Assembly: GCA_003604985.1 (NCBI GenBank)
Contig: QZIW01000085.1
Location: 1-36,765 of the forward strand
Source of the DNA: Ammonifex sp.
GTDB taxonomy: Bacteria; Bacillota; Desulfotomaculia; Desulfotomaculales; Ammonificaceae
Length of the DNA stretch: 36,765 nt
Direction of reading: 5' to 3'
The position numbers and the translations under genes were made by a program. Shown here in pieces: positions 23,344-31,416 of this stretch (position 1 is its first letter; the number at the start of each line of letters is the position of its first letter). The notes under the pieces were generated by a model that worked only from the letters and a program-made list of their open reading frames with translations, was not told the origin of the DNA and did not search any database.

Positions 23344-23964
23344 ATGAAAGTTATCGGGCTCACAGGGAGTGCAGGAACAGGCAAGACAAGCGTGGCGAGA
23401 TGCCTGAAATCCCTCGGCGCCGAATTGATCGAGGCCGATGACGTAGCAAGGAAACTCACGGCGCCCGGCCAGCCGCTTTTGACGGGGATCCTCAGCGTTT
23501 TTGGGGCGGATATGGTACTCCCCGACGGTTCGCTTGACCGGGCGGCGCTCCGGCAGCTAATATTCAGCGACCCGGACGCCAGAAAACGCCTCGAAGCGAT
23601 TACCCACCCGGAAATTATTGCCGCAATCGAAACCTGGCTTGCGGGAATGCGCCAGCGAACCCCCCCGCCGGAGGTGGCGGTCGTCGAGGCCCCCCTTCTT
23701 CTGGAAACCGGTCTTGAGCGCCTGGTAGACGAGGTCTGGGTGGTGATAGCCGAGCCGGAAGCCGTGGTCCGGAGGCTCGTTGCCCGGGACAGGATAACGC
23801 CCGAACAGGCCCAGGCGATGATCGCCGTCCAAATGCCGCAGGAAGAAAAAATCCGCCGCGCGAACCGCGTGATCGATAACAGCGCCGGTTTTAATCATAC
23901 CCGCGACCAAACCGCATACTTTTACAGAAAACTACTTGAGGAACGAAATGAAGGACAGCAGTGA
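23344..23964 (+). CDS. coaE: Dephospho-CoA kinase
   Basis: 206 residues from the ATG at 23344 behind CAGGAGG. The P-loop is GSAGTGKTS (8-16), followed by ADDVARKL, THPEI and EAPLLLETGLE, all CoaE signatures. It phosphorylates the 3'-OH of dephospho-CoA, the last step of CoA synthesis. The open frame extends upstream to 23203, but that is mutM sequence in another frame. polA-mutM-coaE is a common Firmicute order. Confidence 0.96.
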   Translation: MKVIGLTGSAGTGKTSVARCLKSLGAELIEADDVARKLTAPGQPLLTGILSVFGADMVLPDGSLDRAALRQLIFSDPDARKRLEAITHPEIIAAIETWLAGMRQRTPPPEVAVVEAPLLLETGLERLVDEVWVVIAEPEAVVRRLVARDRITPEQAQAMIAVQMPQEEKIRRANRVIDNSAGFNHTRDQTAYFYRKLLEERNEGQQ

Positions 23965-24512
23965 AAATTAGAGCCAACCCCGTATTAGTGGCATTTCTCA
24001 TCCTTGTGGTCCTTTTTCTCGCAGGCCACAAACAGGCAGGCAGGCATTTGTACCCGCTTAAGTACAGGGAACACATCTTCCGCCACGCCGCCGCCAACGG
24101 CCTTGATCCTTTTCTGGTGACCGCGATCATCAAGGTAGAAAGCGGTTTTCAGAGCGACGCTCTTTCCGCGCGCGGCGCAGTGGGGCTGATGCAGCTCATG
24201 CCCCAGACGGGCCAATGGGTGGCCGCAAAGAGAGGCGAGACTTACTCCGCGGCACTGCTTTTGGACCCGGAGACGAACATCCGCTTCGGCACGTGGTATC
24301 TGGCGCACCTCAACCGCGAGTTCGACGACGCGGTCGTCGCCCTTGCCGCGTATAACGGCGGGCGGGGAAACGTCAAAAAATGGCTCTCGGACCGGACCTG
24401 GACCGGTGCTCCGACTGACCTCGACCAGATACCCTTCGCGGAGACCAGGCAATTCGTACGGAAAACAGTATGGACCCATAGGGTTTACACTTATCTTTAC
24501 CTGGAACGCTGA
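23961..24512 (+). CDS. Membrane-anchored lytic transglycosylase (SLT domain)
   Basis: 183 residues from a GTG at 23961 overlapping the coaE stop (GTGA). An N-terminal membrane helix (about 7-22) is followed by an SLT/goose-lysozyme-like domain: catalytic E60 in IIKVESGF, then GAVGLMQLMPQTG, DPETNIRFGTWYL and ALAAYNGGRGNVKKWL. It cleaves peptidoglycan between MurNAc and GlcNAc with formation of the 1,6-anhydro end. This type (YjbJ-like) follows coaE in many clostridia. Confidence 0.94.
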   Translation: MKIRANPVLVAFLILVVLFLAGHKQAGRHLYPLKYREHIFRHAAANGLDPFLVTAIIKVESGFQSDALSARGAVGLMQLMPQTGQWVAAKRGETYSAALLLDPETNIRFGTWYLAHLNREFDDAVVALAAYNGGRGNVKKWLSDRTWTGAPTDLDQIPFAETRQFVRKTVWTHRVYTYLYLER

Positions 24513-24669
24513 CCGCAAACCCCGGTGACACTCACCGGCGCCGGTGTTCCTACCTCAGGCGGCGACAACTCCTCCCCTTTCCACCCGGGCGGCATTGGAG
24601 GGCCAGCCCTTTTTACTTCCCCGCATAGCGTTTCCATCCCTCGGTTTTTACATGGATATACTAAGAAGT

Positions 24670-24697
24670 GCAAAACAAGCTGTGCGGTTTTGCTTTT
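24670..24697 (+). terminator. Possible terminator of the polA operon
   Basis: GCAAAAC, loop of 10, GTTTTGC followed by TTTT. A weaker alternative (AGGGC/GCCCT then TTT) lies near 24598-24617. The region 24513-24752 holds nothing else recognised. Confidence 0.5.
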
Positions 24698-24752
24698 AAG
24701 TAATTCGGCGCCGCTAAGCCACGCACACCTTGCAAGATAAGGGCTGAGAAAA

Positions 24753-24971
24753 ATGAGAATGAAAAGTAAAACCCGGTCTTTTCTGGTGACCGCAACTTCT
24801 ACAAGGGATGTTAAAAAAGCCGAAGGGGTCGCCGCCGTCCGGTCGCCGATGGAAAAACTTGCTATGCGGTTTGACCTGTCGGTTTTCGATCTCTGGATGG
24901 TGATTTTAACAGTACTTTCTCTGGCATGCATTTATGTCATTGCGGGGATTGCGGCGCGGTTACCCCGATAA
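24753..24971 (+). CDS. Small single-helix membrane protein, unknown
   Basis: 72 residues. The N-terminal half is basic and hydrophilic; the C-terminal part has a strong transmembrane helix (about 46-66, WMVILTVLSLACIYVIAGIA) ending in ARLPR. A GGCTGAG site lies 8-10 bases before the ATG at 24753. No family is recognised. Codon use looks similar to that of its GC-rich neighbours, which favours a real gene, but length and lack of similarity keep this tentative. Confidence 0.45.
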   Translation: MRMKSKTRSFLVTATSTRDVKKAEGVAAVRSPMEKLAMRFDLSVFDLWMVILTVLSLACIYVIAGIAARLPR

Positions 24972-25399
24972 TTCCGTTCATAAGCAAGAAAAACCGACAT
25001 TCACAGCGTTTCTTTTCTCCCAAAGGAACCACTATTCCCGTTGAATCGATAAAGAAATTGCTACGGCTTGAGTTACAAATAGTTCTTCCGAAAAATAAGC
25101 ACTTCGTCAACTTGACAAAGTACGACTTGAACCTTACTATTTAACGGCGTACCGCTTGCAGACCGAAAATCACGCGCTAATAGGCTTGTACCTAACTATT
25201 GTTCTCCTTCGGAACTTCCCAGCCTTCCAAAGTACTTGGATGAGACATGTATAGTGTGTTTCACTTATAAAAGACGAAGTATTAAGTGTTCTTTTTGTCG
25301 ACAGTTACAGGATTAATTTGTCAGATAATCGTATTATTGATTGAAATAATAACACTATCGTCGAAATAATTAGATTAAGGGCTGGGGGAAAGTATCAAC
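24972..25399. other. AT-rich gene-free leader of the XRE gene
   Basis: 428 bases clearly lower in GC than the flanks, with no open frame of note. The last 80 bases hold the putative promoter/operator at 25318-25347. The rest shows no hairpin or repeat that I can defend. The base shift suggests imported DNA. Confidence 0.5.
25318..25347 (+). promoter_or_regulatory. Putative promoter with dyad operator for the XRE regulator
   Basis: TTGTCA (25318-25323), 18 bases, TGAAAT (25342-25347). The spacer contains the dyad ATAAT-CGT-ATTAT (25325-25337), and GAAATAAT occurs twice nearby (25343-25350 and again about 25364). A dyad between -35 and -10 is where a Cro/CI-type autorepressor would bind (inference). 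Confidence 0.35.
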
Positions 25400-25873
25400 A
25401 TGACCAAAACGGAGCGCCAAAAGGCAAAGAATATTTTCAAAGTAAGGCTGAAGACCTTAAGAAAACAAAGCAACTGGACACAGAAAGACCTGTCAAAAGT
25501 CCTGAACGTGGCAAGGTCAACAGTTGCCGGGTGGGAAGCCCTCAGTAAGGAGAATTTCCCGGACAGAGAAAGCCTCCTTTGCCTGGCAAGAATTTTCGGA
25601 ACTTCCGTAGATTATTTGATTGGCAAAACTGACAACCCCTCACCTCGTAACGGACAGCAAAAGCAGGGGCATCCCGACGTCGAGACGTATATCGAAAAAG
25701 TTCTTTCCGGCGAAATCCCGCTCCATTTTCGAAGAACCGAGGTTGGAGAGGCGGTTAGAGCCGGTTTTAAAGCAATATTGAGCATCATCCAGGCAGAAAA
25801 AACCGGTGGAAGAAAGACCCGGCCAGGATTAACGAAGGCCTGTAAAAACCGCAAGGATCGCCGCGAGAGTTAG
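25400..25873 (+). CDS. XRE-family helix-turn-helix regulator
   Basis: 157 residues. Residues about 12-68 form a Cro/CI-type HTH: RLKTLRKQSNWTQKDLSKVL, then ARSTVAGWEA, then PDRESLLCLARIFGTSVDYLIGK. The C-terminal 85 residues are hydrophilic with a predicted helix (VGEAVRAGFKAILSIIQAEK) and a basic tail; no peptidase or sensor domain is recognised. It likely represses its own AT-rich promoter and perhaps the YodL gene 25 bases downstream. Such regulators are common on small mobile or accessory segments. Confidence 0.88.
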   Translation: MTKTERQKAKNIFKVRLKTLRKQSNWTQKDLSKVLNVARSTVAGWEALSKENFPDRESLLCLARIFGTSVDYLIGKTDNPSPRNGQQKQGHPDVETYIEKVLSGEIPLHFRRTEVGEAVRAGFKAILSIIQAEKTGGRKTRPGLTKACKNRKDRRES

Positions 25874-25898
25874 CATAGCGGGAGTAGGGGAAAAGTTT

Positions 25899-26240
25899 TT
25901 GAAAAATAATGAAGCACATAGGTTGATTCGGTATGAGATCTATCAGCTTCCGGCTGGTCACCCCGATGCCTTTCTGGGCCTCTTTCCCAGGCACGGGCAG
26001 CGTATATATGTTAAACGTACTGGTTACGAACTGGTGTATGCCGGCAAGACTGAGACAGCCGCACCGCCAGGTGAGTTTTTAGACATATTGGAAAGGATCT
26101 TTGTCAAATTCAACCTTAAGCCGCCCGTAGATTACCGGGGTCGCTCCCTGGGGGTAAGCGACATCATTAGCCTCAACGGACAACCGTTTTTCTACGACAA
26201 CTTCGGCTGGTTTCAGGTTTTATGGCAGGAGGAGCATTGA
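25899..26240 (+). CDS. YodL-domain protein
   Basis: 113 residues from a TTG at 25899, with GGAGTAGGGG just upstream. The pattern RIYVKRTGYELVYAGK, ILERIFVKFN, PPVDYRGRSLGVSDII and FFYDNFGWFQVL matches the YodL domain, a small domain of unknown function known from Bacillus YodL and from proteins of integrative elements in Clostridia. It probably forms an operon with the XRE gene 25 bases upstream. Overexpressed Bacillus YodL interferes with cell shape, so a cell-envelope target is conceivable but not shown here. Confidence 0.75.
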   Translation: MKNNEAHRLIRYEIYQLPAGHPDAFLGLFPRHGQRIYVKRTGYELVYAGKTETAAPPGEFLDILERIFVKFNLKPPVDYRGRSLGVSDIISLNGQPFFYDNFGWFQVLWQEEH

Positions 26241-26359
26241 GCCCGCAACCCGTCCTCCTGGGTTTAAAAAAGGAGACCGAAAGAAGCGCTAAATTAGCGG
26301 GTTGGACAACACGCCGGCGAAGTTCGGTTGGTTCCGCCACCGTCAAAGGAGGCCAATGG

Positions 26360-26452
26360 GTGGGCAAGACGAAACTTTACCTTCTAATCATTATGGCTTC
26401 GGTTTACACACTTGCTTTAGCTCTTTTCTTAATCCTGACGCACGGCCACTGA
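26360..26452 (+). CDS. 30-residue hydrophobic membrane peptide, unknown
   Basis: A GTG at 26360 lies 7 bases after a perfect AAAGGAGG and opens a 30-codon frame that is almost entirely one transmembrane helix (LYLLIIMASVYTLALALFLIL) between a basic start and an HGH end. The frame can be extended upstream to an ATG at 26222 (76 codons) overlapping the YodL gene, but that part has no ribosome site as good. Function unknown; a small membrane regulator or toxin-like peptide are possibilities. Confidence 0.5.
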   Translation: MGKTKLYLLIIMASVYTLALALFLILTHGH

Positions 26453-26552
26453 TGTCTGATTTAAGCCGACCCATTTTAATCTGGTCAAGACAGGGTTTGG
26501 CCGCTGCGCAAAGGGCCCAAACGCATTATTAAGCACAACGCTTTACGTTTCC

Positions 26553-29336
26553 CTATGTCTGGTTGGAAGCAACGACTCCCGCACAGCGCGGACACAGTTC
26601 GGGGTGTTCGGCGTCATGCGCTGTCTCTTCGCTGTAGATCCAGCACCGGGCACACTTGACTCCCAACGCCCGCGTGACGGAAACCGATAAATCGCCTTGC
26701 GTCAGCGCCCCGGCAGGAGCGCTAAAGCCTTCGGGCGCCACGACCAACCGGGAGACGATGGTTATCGTCCTCAGTTCATCCGCCAGAGCCTGCACAAACC
26801 CGTGCGTTTCCCCGGCGGTGTATAGCCCAACCTGCGCCTCCAGGGAGTCCCCGATTATCTTGGCCTGCCGTGCCTGCTCGAGGGCTTCCAGAACAACGTC
26901 CCTGACCCGCAGCAACCTTTCCCAGCGGGCCTCAAGCGCTTCGTCCTCAAGGTACTTGTCCTCGAGCGGGGGCATGTCAAGCAACTGCACGCTTACGGGT
27001 TTCTCCCCGGCTACCGGTACGTACCGCCAGATTTCCTCGGAAGTGAAGGCCAAAACGGGAACGAGGAGGCGCAAAAGCGTATCCTGAATTTCCTGCAGCA
27101 CCGTCTGCGCCGCGCGGCGCTTCAGCGAATCCTGGGCCTCGCAGTAGAGTCTGTCCTTGAGGACGTTAAGGTAAAAAGCGCTCAGGTCTACGACGCAAAA
27201 AGAATGGACCGCATGATGGACAACGTGAAACTCAAAATCCCTGTACGCGCTAAGAACGCGGCGTTTCAACCTTTCCAGCCGCAAAAGGGTAAAACGGTCG
27301 ATCTCGGGAAGCTCCCGGTAAGCAACGGCGCGCTCAGCGTCAAAATCGTAAAGGTTGCCCAGCAGGAAGCGAAACGTGTTCCTGATTTTCCGGTAGGCTT
27401 CGGCGATTTGCTTCAGTATGTTCTCGGAAGCCGCGAGGTCCCCCCGGTAATCCGCGGAGCAAACCCAGAGACGGAGAATGTCCGCCCCCAACTGCTTGAT
27501 CACCTTCTGCGGCTCAACCACGTTTCCGAGCGACTTGGACATCTTGCGCCCCTGTTCGTCGACGAGAAAACCGTGGGTAAGCACCGCCCGATAGGGCGGC
27601 TTTCCGGTTACCGCCACGGCCGTGGAAAGAGACGAGTTAAACCAACCCCTGTGCTGGTCGCTCCCTTCGAGGTAAAGGTCCGCGGGCCAACTCTGTTCCG
27701 GCCACGGTGAGGGCTGGCGGATTACCGCCCAGTGGCTCGAACCGGAGTCAAACCAGACATCCATGGTGTCATTTTCCTTCGTAATGCCGCCGGCGCCGCA
27801 CTCAGGACAGACAAAACCCGGCGGCAACAACTCTTCAACCGGAGCGCTGTACCAGATGTCGGAACCGTGCTCCCTGATGAGCCGCTTGAGGTGTTCAATC
27901 GTTTCGTCGTTGATGATCTCTTTGCCGCAGTTGGTACAGAGGAAGATTGTCAGCGGCACGCCCCACAAGCGCTGGCGTGAGATACACCAGTCCCCCCGGG
28001 CGGCAACCATATTGTAAATGCGTTCCTCGCCCCATGCCGGAATCCACTTAACCTGGCGGATAGCCCGCAGGGCAGCCTCCCTGAAGCCGTCGATGGAAGC
28101 GAACCACTGCTCGGTCGCCCGGAAAAACACTGGGTTCTTACAGCGCCAGCAGTGGGGGTACTGGTGCCGGACCCGGTCCGCGGCAAGCAGCCCTGCCCGC
28201 TGCTTCAGTTCTTCTATGATCGCGCTGTTAGCCTTCGTGTAGAACATACCTGCGAAGGGGCCGCCCTCAGCAGTGAAAAAGCCGCGCCCGTCTACGGGGG
28301 ACAAAACCGGGAGCCTGTATTTTCTACATGTTATAAAATCCTCGTGGCCGTGCCCGGGAGCGTTATGCACACACCCGGTGCCCTGTTCCAGAGACACGTA
28401 ATCGCCCAGGACTACCAGCGAGTCCCGTTCGGCGAAGGGGTGGCGGCAGATTACGCCCTCCAAATCCCGTCCCGCGTATTCGGCTTCTACGTTGCCCGTC
28501 CCGGCCCCTATTGCATGAAGAAAGGGAGTCAGCAGTTCCTTAGCCACTACGTAAACAACTCCGCCTACCCGCACGGCGCTGTACACGAAGTCGGGGTGCA
28601 GACAGATTGCAACGTTTGCGGGAAGCGTCCACGGAGTGGTTGTCCAAATTACGAAATACGTATCCGGCGGCAACAAACCCTTCCCGTCAACCACCTTGAA
28701 CCGGACGTAAACCGAGGGGGATTCCTGCTCCCCGTATTCCACTTCGGCTTCCGCCAGCGCCGTTTCACAAGTTGCGCACCAGTACACGGGCTTCAGCCCT
28801 TTATAGATATATCCCTTTTTGGCCATTTCGCCGAAAACCTCGATCTGCCGCGCCTCGTATTCCGGCTTTAACGTGAGGTACGGGTTTTCCCAGTCACCCC
28901 GAACCCCGAGCCGCTTGAACTCGTCCCGCTGGACATCGACAAACTTGAGGGCGTAACCCTTGCAGTGCCGTCTGAACTCCACCGGGTTCATCGCGTGGCG
29001 GTTAATGCCGAGGCTTTTAATGGCCTGCTGCTCGATGGGCAGGCCGTGCGTATCCCACCCCGGGACGTACGGCGCGTTAAAACCACTCATTGAATGGTAC
29101 TTGACGATAATGTCCTTGAGCACTTTGTTGAGCGCGTGCCCCAAATGGATGTGCCCGTTGGCGTAAGGCGGTCCGTCGTGGAGAATGAACCGGGGTCGCC
29201 CGGCCGTCTTTTGCTGAACCAGGTGATAGAGGTTAATGCTTTCCCAATACGCCAGAATTTCGGGTTCCTTTTGGGGCAGGTTGGCCCGCATCGGAAATTC
29301 CGTCTTGGGAAGGTTGAGCGTCTTGCTCCAGTCCAT
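26553..29336 (-). CDS. ileS: Isoleucyl-tRNA synthetase
   Basis: 927 residues, the bacterial zinc-containing IleRS type. The class I signature HLGH (64-67, after PPYANGHI), a CP1 editing domain with TTTPWTLPAN and GTGCVHNAPGHGHEDF, GRKMSKSLGNVV at about 596-607, and a C-terminal zinc finger (CARCWIYS...CPRCAG) are all present. It charges tRNA-Ile and hydrolyses mis-charged Val. GGAGG lies 10 bases before the ATG at 29336. It is controlled by the T-box leader immediately upstream. Confidence 0.98.
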   Translation of the reverse strand: MDWSKTLNLPKTEFPMRANLPQKEPEILAYWESINLYHLVQQKTAGRPRFILHDGPPYANGHIHLGHALNKVLKDIIVKYHSMSGFNAPYVPGWDTHGLPIEQQAIKSLGINRHAMNPVEFRRHCKGYALKFVDVQRDEFKRLGVRGDWENPYLTLKPEYEARQIEVFGEMAKKGYIYKGLKPVYWCATCETALAEAEVEYGEQESPSVYVRFKVVDGKGLLPPDTYFVIWTTTPWTLPANVAICLHPDFVYSAVRVGGVVYVVAKELLTPFLHAIGAGTGNVEAEYAGRDLEGVICRHPFAERDSLVVLGDYVSLEQGTGCVHNAPGHGHEDFITCRKYRLPVLSPVDGRGFFTAEGGPFAGMFYTKANSAIIEELKQRAGLLAADRVRHQYPHCWRCKNPVFFRATEQWFASIDGFREAALRAIRQVKWIPAWGEERIYNMVAARGDWCISRQRLWGVPLTIFLCTNCGKEIINDETIEHLKRLIREHGSDIWYSAPVEELLPPGFVCPECGAGGITKENDTMDVWFDSGSSHWAVIRQPSPWPEQSWPADLYLEGSDQHRGWFNSSLSTAVAVTGKPPYRAVLTHGFLVDEQGRKMSKSLGNVVEPQKVIKQLGADILRLWVCSADYRGDLAASENILKQIAEAYRKIRNTFRFLLGNLYDFDAERAVAYRELPEIDRFTLLRLERLKRRVLSAYRDFEFHVVHHAVHSFCVVDLSAFYLNVLKDRLYCEAQDSLKRRAAQTVLQEIQDTLLRLLVPVLAFTSEEIWRYVPVAGEKPVSVQLLDMPPLEDKYLEDEALEARWERLLRVRDVVLEALEQARQAKIIGDSLEAQVGLYTAGETHGFVQALADELRTITIVSRLVVAPEGFSAPAGALTQGDLSVSVTRALGVKCARCWIYSEETAHDAEHPELCPRCAGVVASNQT

Positions 29337-29411
29337 TCCTCTTCCTCCAACTGGGATATGTACTGAGTGCCGGGTCGTTTCTGAACGGCCTCCGGTCTAC
29401 TCAGGTCCCCC

Positions 29412-29450
29412 AATAATTATTAAACCTCTCATCGCAAGGGACGAGAGGTT
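29412..29450 (-). terminator. T-box transcription terminator of ileS
   Basis: On the minus strand AACCTCTCGTC, loop CCTTGC, GATGAGAGGTT (11 bp with one G-U), then TTAATAATTATT. The 5' arm overlaps the region downstream of the T-box sequence that the antiterminator would use. Confidence 0.85.
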
Positions 29451-29629
29451 CTTCCCGTGGTACCACCCTAATAACCCAGCACTCAACTTACCCAACTCTA
29501 CCAGAAGGAAACTGGCTCCTCAAACCAACACATGTTCGTTTTAGCGTCACCGTAAACTTCAAGTTGAGTGCCGAGATTGAGTGCTGGATGCTCTTTGCCT
29601 GTAACGCGGCAAACCGCCCTGACTTATTA

Positions 29630-29720
29630 GAGGTGAGAGGTTGGAGGTCAGATCTGAGGCAGGAATTTGCACAGGGGAATTCCTACCTTATTCCCACTTC
29701 TAACTTCTCAGACTTCCCGC
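29630..29720. repeat. Dispersed repeat inserted in the T-box leader
   Basis: AGAGGTGAGAGGTTGGAGGT...GAGGCAGGAATT, then a GGAATTCC segment and CACTTCTAACTTCTCAGA. The first part resembles 19797-19830, and the ACTTCT/AACTTCTGA words resemble the palindrome at 3963-4053. It separates stem I from the remaining T-box structure. Confidence 0.55.
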
Positions 29721-29839
29721 TTCTGTTCAGTCCGGGGCCTCCCGGGTGATCTTCGCGCGGTTCCGCCGCCCGGCTCCCACCATCCCAGGCTCGCTTTGGG
29801 CCGGTCAACCGCCTACCTCCCGTTCATCGGTAATATGCA

Positions 29840-29863
29840 AAACAGGCTGACTCCGGCCTGTTT
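29840..29863 (-). other. 5'-leader hairpin upstream of stem I
   Basis: AAACAGGC and GCCTGTTT arms (8 bp) with an 8-base loop, followed on the minus strand by TTTTGC. It lies between the ileS promoter and stem I. It could be a weak terminator for DUF167 readthrough or a stabilising 5' hairpin. Confidence 0.45.
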
Positions 29864-29884
29864 GGTTGATGGCACCTGACCTTT

Positions 29885-29913
29885 ATTATATCCGTACCGA
29901 AAAGCCTTGACCA
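29885..29913 (-). promoter_or_regulatory. Sigma-A promoter of ileS
   Basis: On the minus strand TGGTCA (29913-29908), 17 bases, TATAAT (29890-29885). It begins just after the DUF167 stop at 29917 and would start the ileS leader near 29878. Confidence 0.7.
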
Positions 29914-29916
29914 TAG

Positions 29917-30246
29917 TTACTTTTTCAAGGCCCGCCGGATGCGTTCCGCCGCAACGGCCGCCGGGAGCCCCTCTACCCGGACCGCTTTTTCGCGGGATGA
30001 CTCACCGCGCAATATGGAAAGCCGGCTTACGGGCACCGACAGGACATCGCCCAGGTATTTTAACAGAGCACGGTTTGCCCTGCCGTTCACGGGTGGAGCG
30101 CTTACCCGAACCCGGAGAACACCTTCGCTCAAACCCTCCACGCTGCTGGCCGACGCCCGCGGTGTGACGCGCACGTGAAGAACGACCGCGCCTTTATCCT
30201 CGCGCAGGAACGAAGTAAGGTCCTCGTCCGGAGCCGCCGCGACCAT
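29917..30246 (-). CDS. DUF167 (YggU-family) protein
   Basis: 109 residues. The C-terminal 85 match the DUF167 fold: VVLHVRVTPRASASSVEG, RVRVSAPPVNGRANRALLKYLG and SILRGESSREKAVRVEG. Function unknown in bacteria. It starts 3 bases after the yggT stop, so both are cotranscribed, as is usual. Confidence 0.93.
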   Translation of the reverse strand: MVAAAPDEDLTSFLREDKGAVVLHVRVTPRASASSVEGLSEGVLRVRVSAPPVNGRANRALLKYLGDVLSVPVSRLSILRGESSREKAVRVEGLPAAVAAERIRRALKK

Positions 30247-30249
30247 CGC

Positions 30250-30522
30250 CTAAAGCAATCCCACCAGCCGGAAAAGTGACCAGAAAACCACCCGCTGCAA
30301 TAAATCGAGCACAAACAGCGCCACTATGGGAGACAAGTCTATCATACCTACCGGCGGTATGAACCGGCGGAAAAAATTAAGGTACGGGTCGGTAACCTCG
30401 TACACAAACCTGAGAGCCGGCTGGTACGGGTTGTGCCTTACCCACGAAAGTACCACACGAATAATAATTAGTGCGCCGTAAACCCAAAAAGCAATGTTGA
30501 CTGCCCTAAACAGAAATTCCAT
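30250..30522 (-). CDS. yggT: YggT family membrane protein (YlmG-like)
   Basis: 90 residues with two transmembrane helices (about 6-28 and 65-85) flanking the conserved segment YEVTDPYLNFFRRFIPPVGMIDLSPIVAL. YlmG/YggT proteins sit beside sepF and are implicated in division and nucleoid or membrane organisation. The 59-base gap to proC holds no terminator. Confidence 0.93.
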   Translation of the reverse strand: MEFLFRAVNIAFWVYGALIIIRVVLSWVRHNPYQPALRFVYEVTDPYLNFFRRFIPPVGMIDLSPIVALFVLDLLQRVVFWSLFRLVGLL

Positions 30523-30581
30523 GCTGAAAGTTAGCCCAACCTTTTAATTTTAATTTCCGTAGCAGATGTTCTCGTACACTT

Positions 30582-31400
30582 TTAACGGGAACTTAATTCG
30601 CGCGCGCGCGCCGTCGCCGCGCTGACCGCTTCAGAAAGCGCCGCTCTCAAACCCCTGTCTTCCAGCGCAAAGAGACCGGCGGCTGTAGTGCCTCCCGGTG
30701 TCGTTACCCGGTCCCTCAATGTTGCAGGGTGCTCGCCGGACTCCAGGACCATCCTGGCCCCGCCCAGAACTGTCTGCGCTGCAAGCATCACCGCCGCTTC
30801 CCGCGGCAATCCCATCCTCACGCCGCCGTCGGCGAGGGCTTCGATCACCATGTAAACGTACGCGGGCCCGCTTCCACTCAGTCCGGTAACGGCGTCAAGA
30901 AGCGATTCCTTGACTTCCAGCGCCAGCCCTACGGAAGCAAAAATAGCCTGGGTCCGCACGGCGTCCCGCGGCCCGGCATGGGTCCCGAGGGCGTAAGCGC
31001 TGGCCCCCGCTCCTACCAGGCAGGGGGTGTTCGGCATAACCCTGACCACCGGGACCGTCCCGGGGATCTGCTTTTCCAGCGTTCGCAGGGTCGTCCCGGC
31101 GGCTATCGAGACGAGTGTTTGCCCGGCACGAAACAACGGGCCGGTCTCCGCGAGCACCGGCGCCACCATATCGGGTTTAACCGCCAGGATTATTACGTCC
31201 GCTTCGCTGACCAGACGCTTGTTTTCCTCAAGCGTCCTGACGCCGAGGGTTGCCCCAAGCCGCTCCAGGCACCGGCCGTCGACGTCGCTGACCAGAACGG
31301 CGTCGGGGGTGATGTGCCCGCTTTTGACCAGCCCGGTCGCCAGTGCCCCACCCATGGCTCCGGCACCGATCAGTCCGACTTTCAGCCCGGTCAGCGGCAT
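30582..31400 (-). CDS. proC: Pyrroline-5-carboxylate reductase
   Basis: 272 residues. NAD(P)-binding GLIGAGAMGGALATGL (9-24), VKPDMVAPVL, VVRVMPNTPCLVGAGASAY and the C-terminal helical dimer domain with SGSGPAYVYMVIEAL and TTPGGTTAAGL are diagnostic. It reduces 1-pyrroline-5-carboxylate to L-proline. It sits inside the sepF-yggT cluster, as in many clostridia and actinobacteria. Confidence 0.96.
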   Translation of the reverse strand: MPLTGLKVGLIGAGAMGGALATGLVKSGHITPDAVLVSDVDGRCLERLGATLGVRTLEENKRLVSEADVIILAVKPDMVAPVLAETGPLFRAGQTLVSIAAGTTLRTLEKQIPGTVPVVRVMPNTPCLVGAGASAYALGTHAGPRDAVRTQAIFASVGLALEVKESLLDAVTGLSGSGPAYVYMVIEALADGGVRMGLPREAAVMLAAQTVLGGARMVLESGEHPATLRDRVTTPGGTTAAGLFALEDRGLRAALSEAVSAATARARELSSR

Positions 31401-31416
31401 TCGGTTAAGCCTCCCT

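Larger units (their letters stand above)
29405..29835 (-). promoter_or_regulatory. T-box riboswitch for ileS (Ile, AUC specifier)
   Basis: The invariant T-box AGGGTGGTACCACGG is at 29469-29455, followed by the terminator. Stem I is recognisable far upstream: GATGAACGGGAGGTAGG, the distal motif AGCGAGCCTGGGATGGTGGGAG (about 29795-29773) and a specifier loop GAAG-ATC-ACC with ATC, an isoleucine codon, at 29750-29748. Uncharged tRNA-Ile would pair with the specifier and the T-box bulge to favour readthrough. The leader spans about 430 bases, longer than usual, because repeat-like sequence lies between stem I and the later stems. A stem III-like hairpin CCAG/CTGG lies near 29514-29500. Confidence 0.88.

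Noticed and set aside
26302-26532. 76-codon frame overlapping the 30-residue membrane peptide in another phase
   Set aside because: No ribosome site at its start and no coherent hydropathy or similarity; the GTG frame is better supported.
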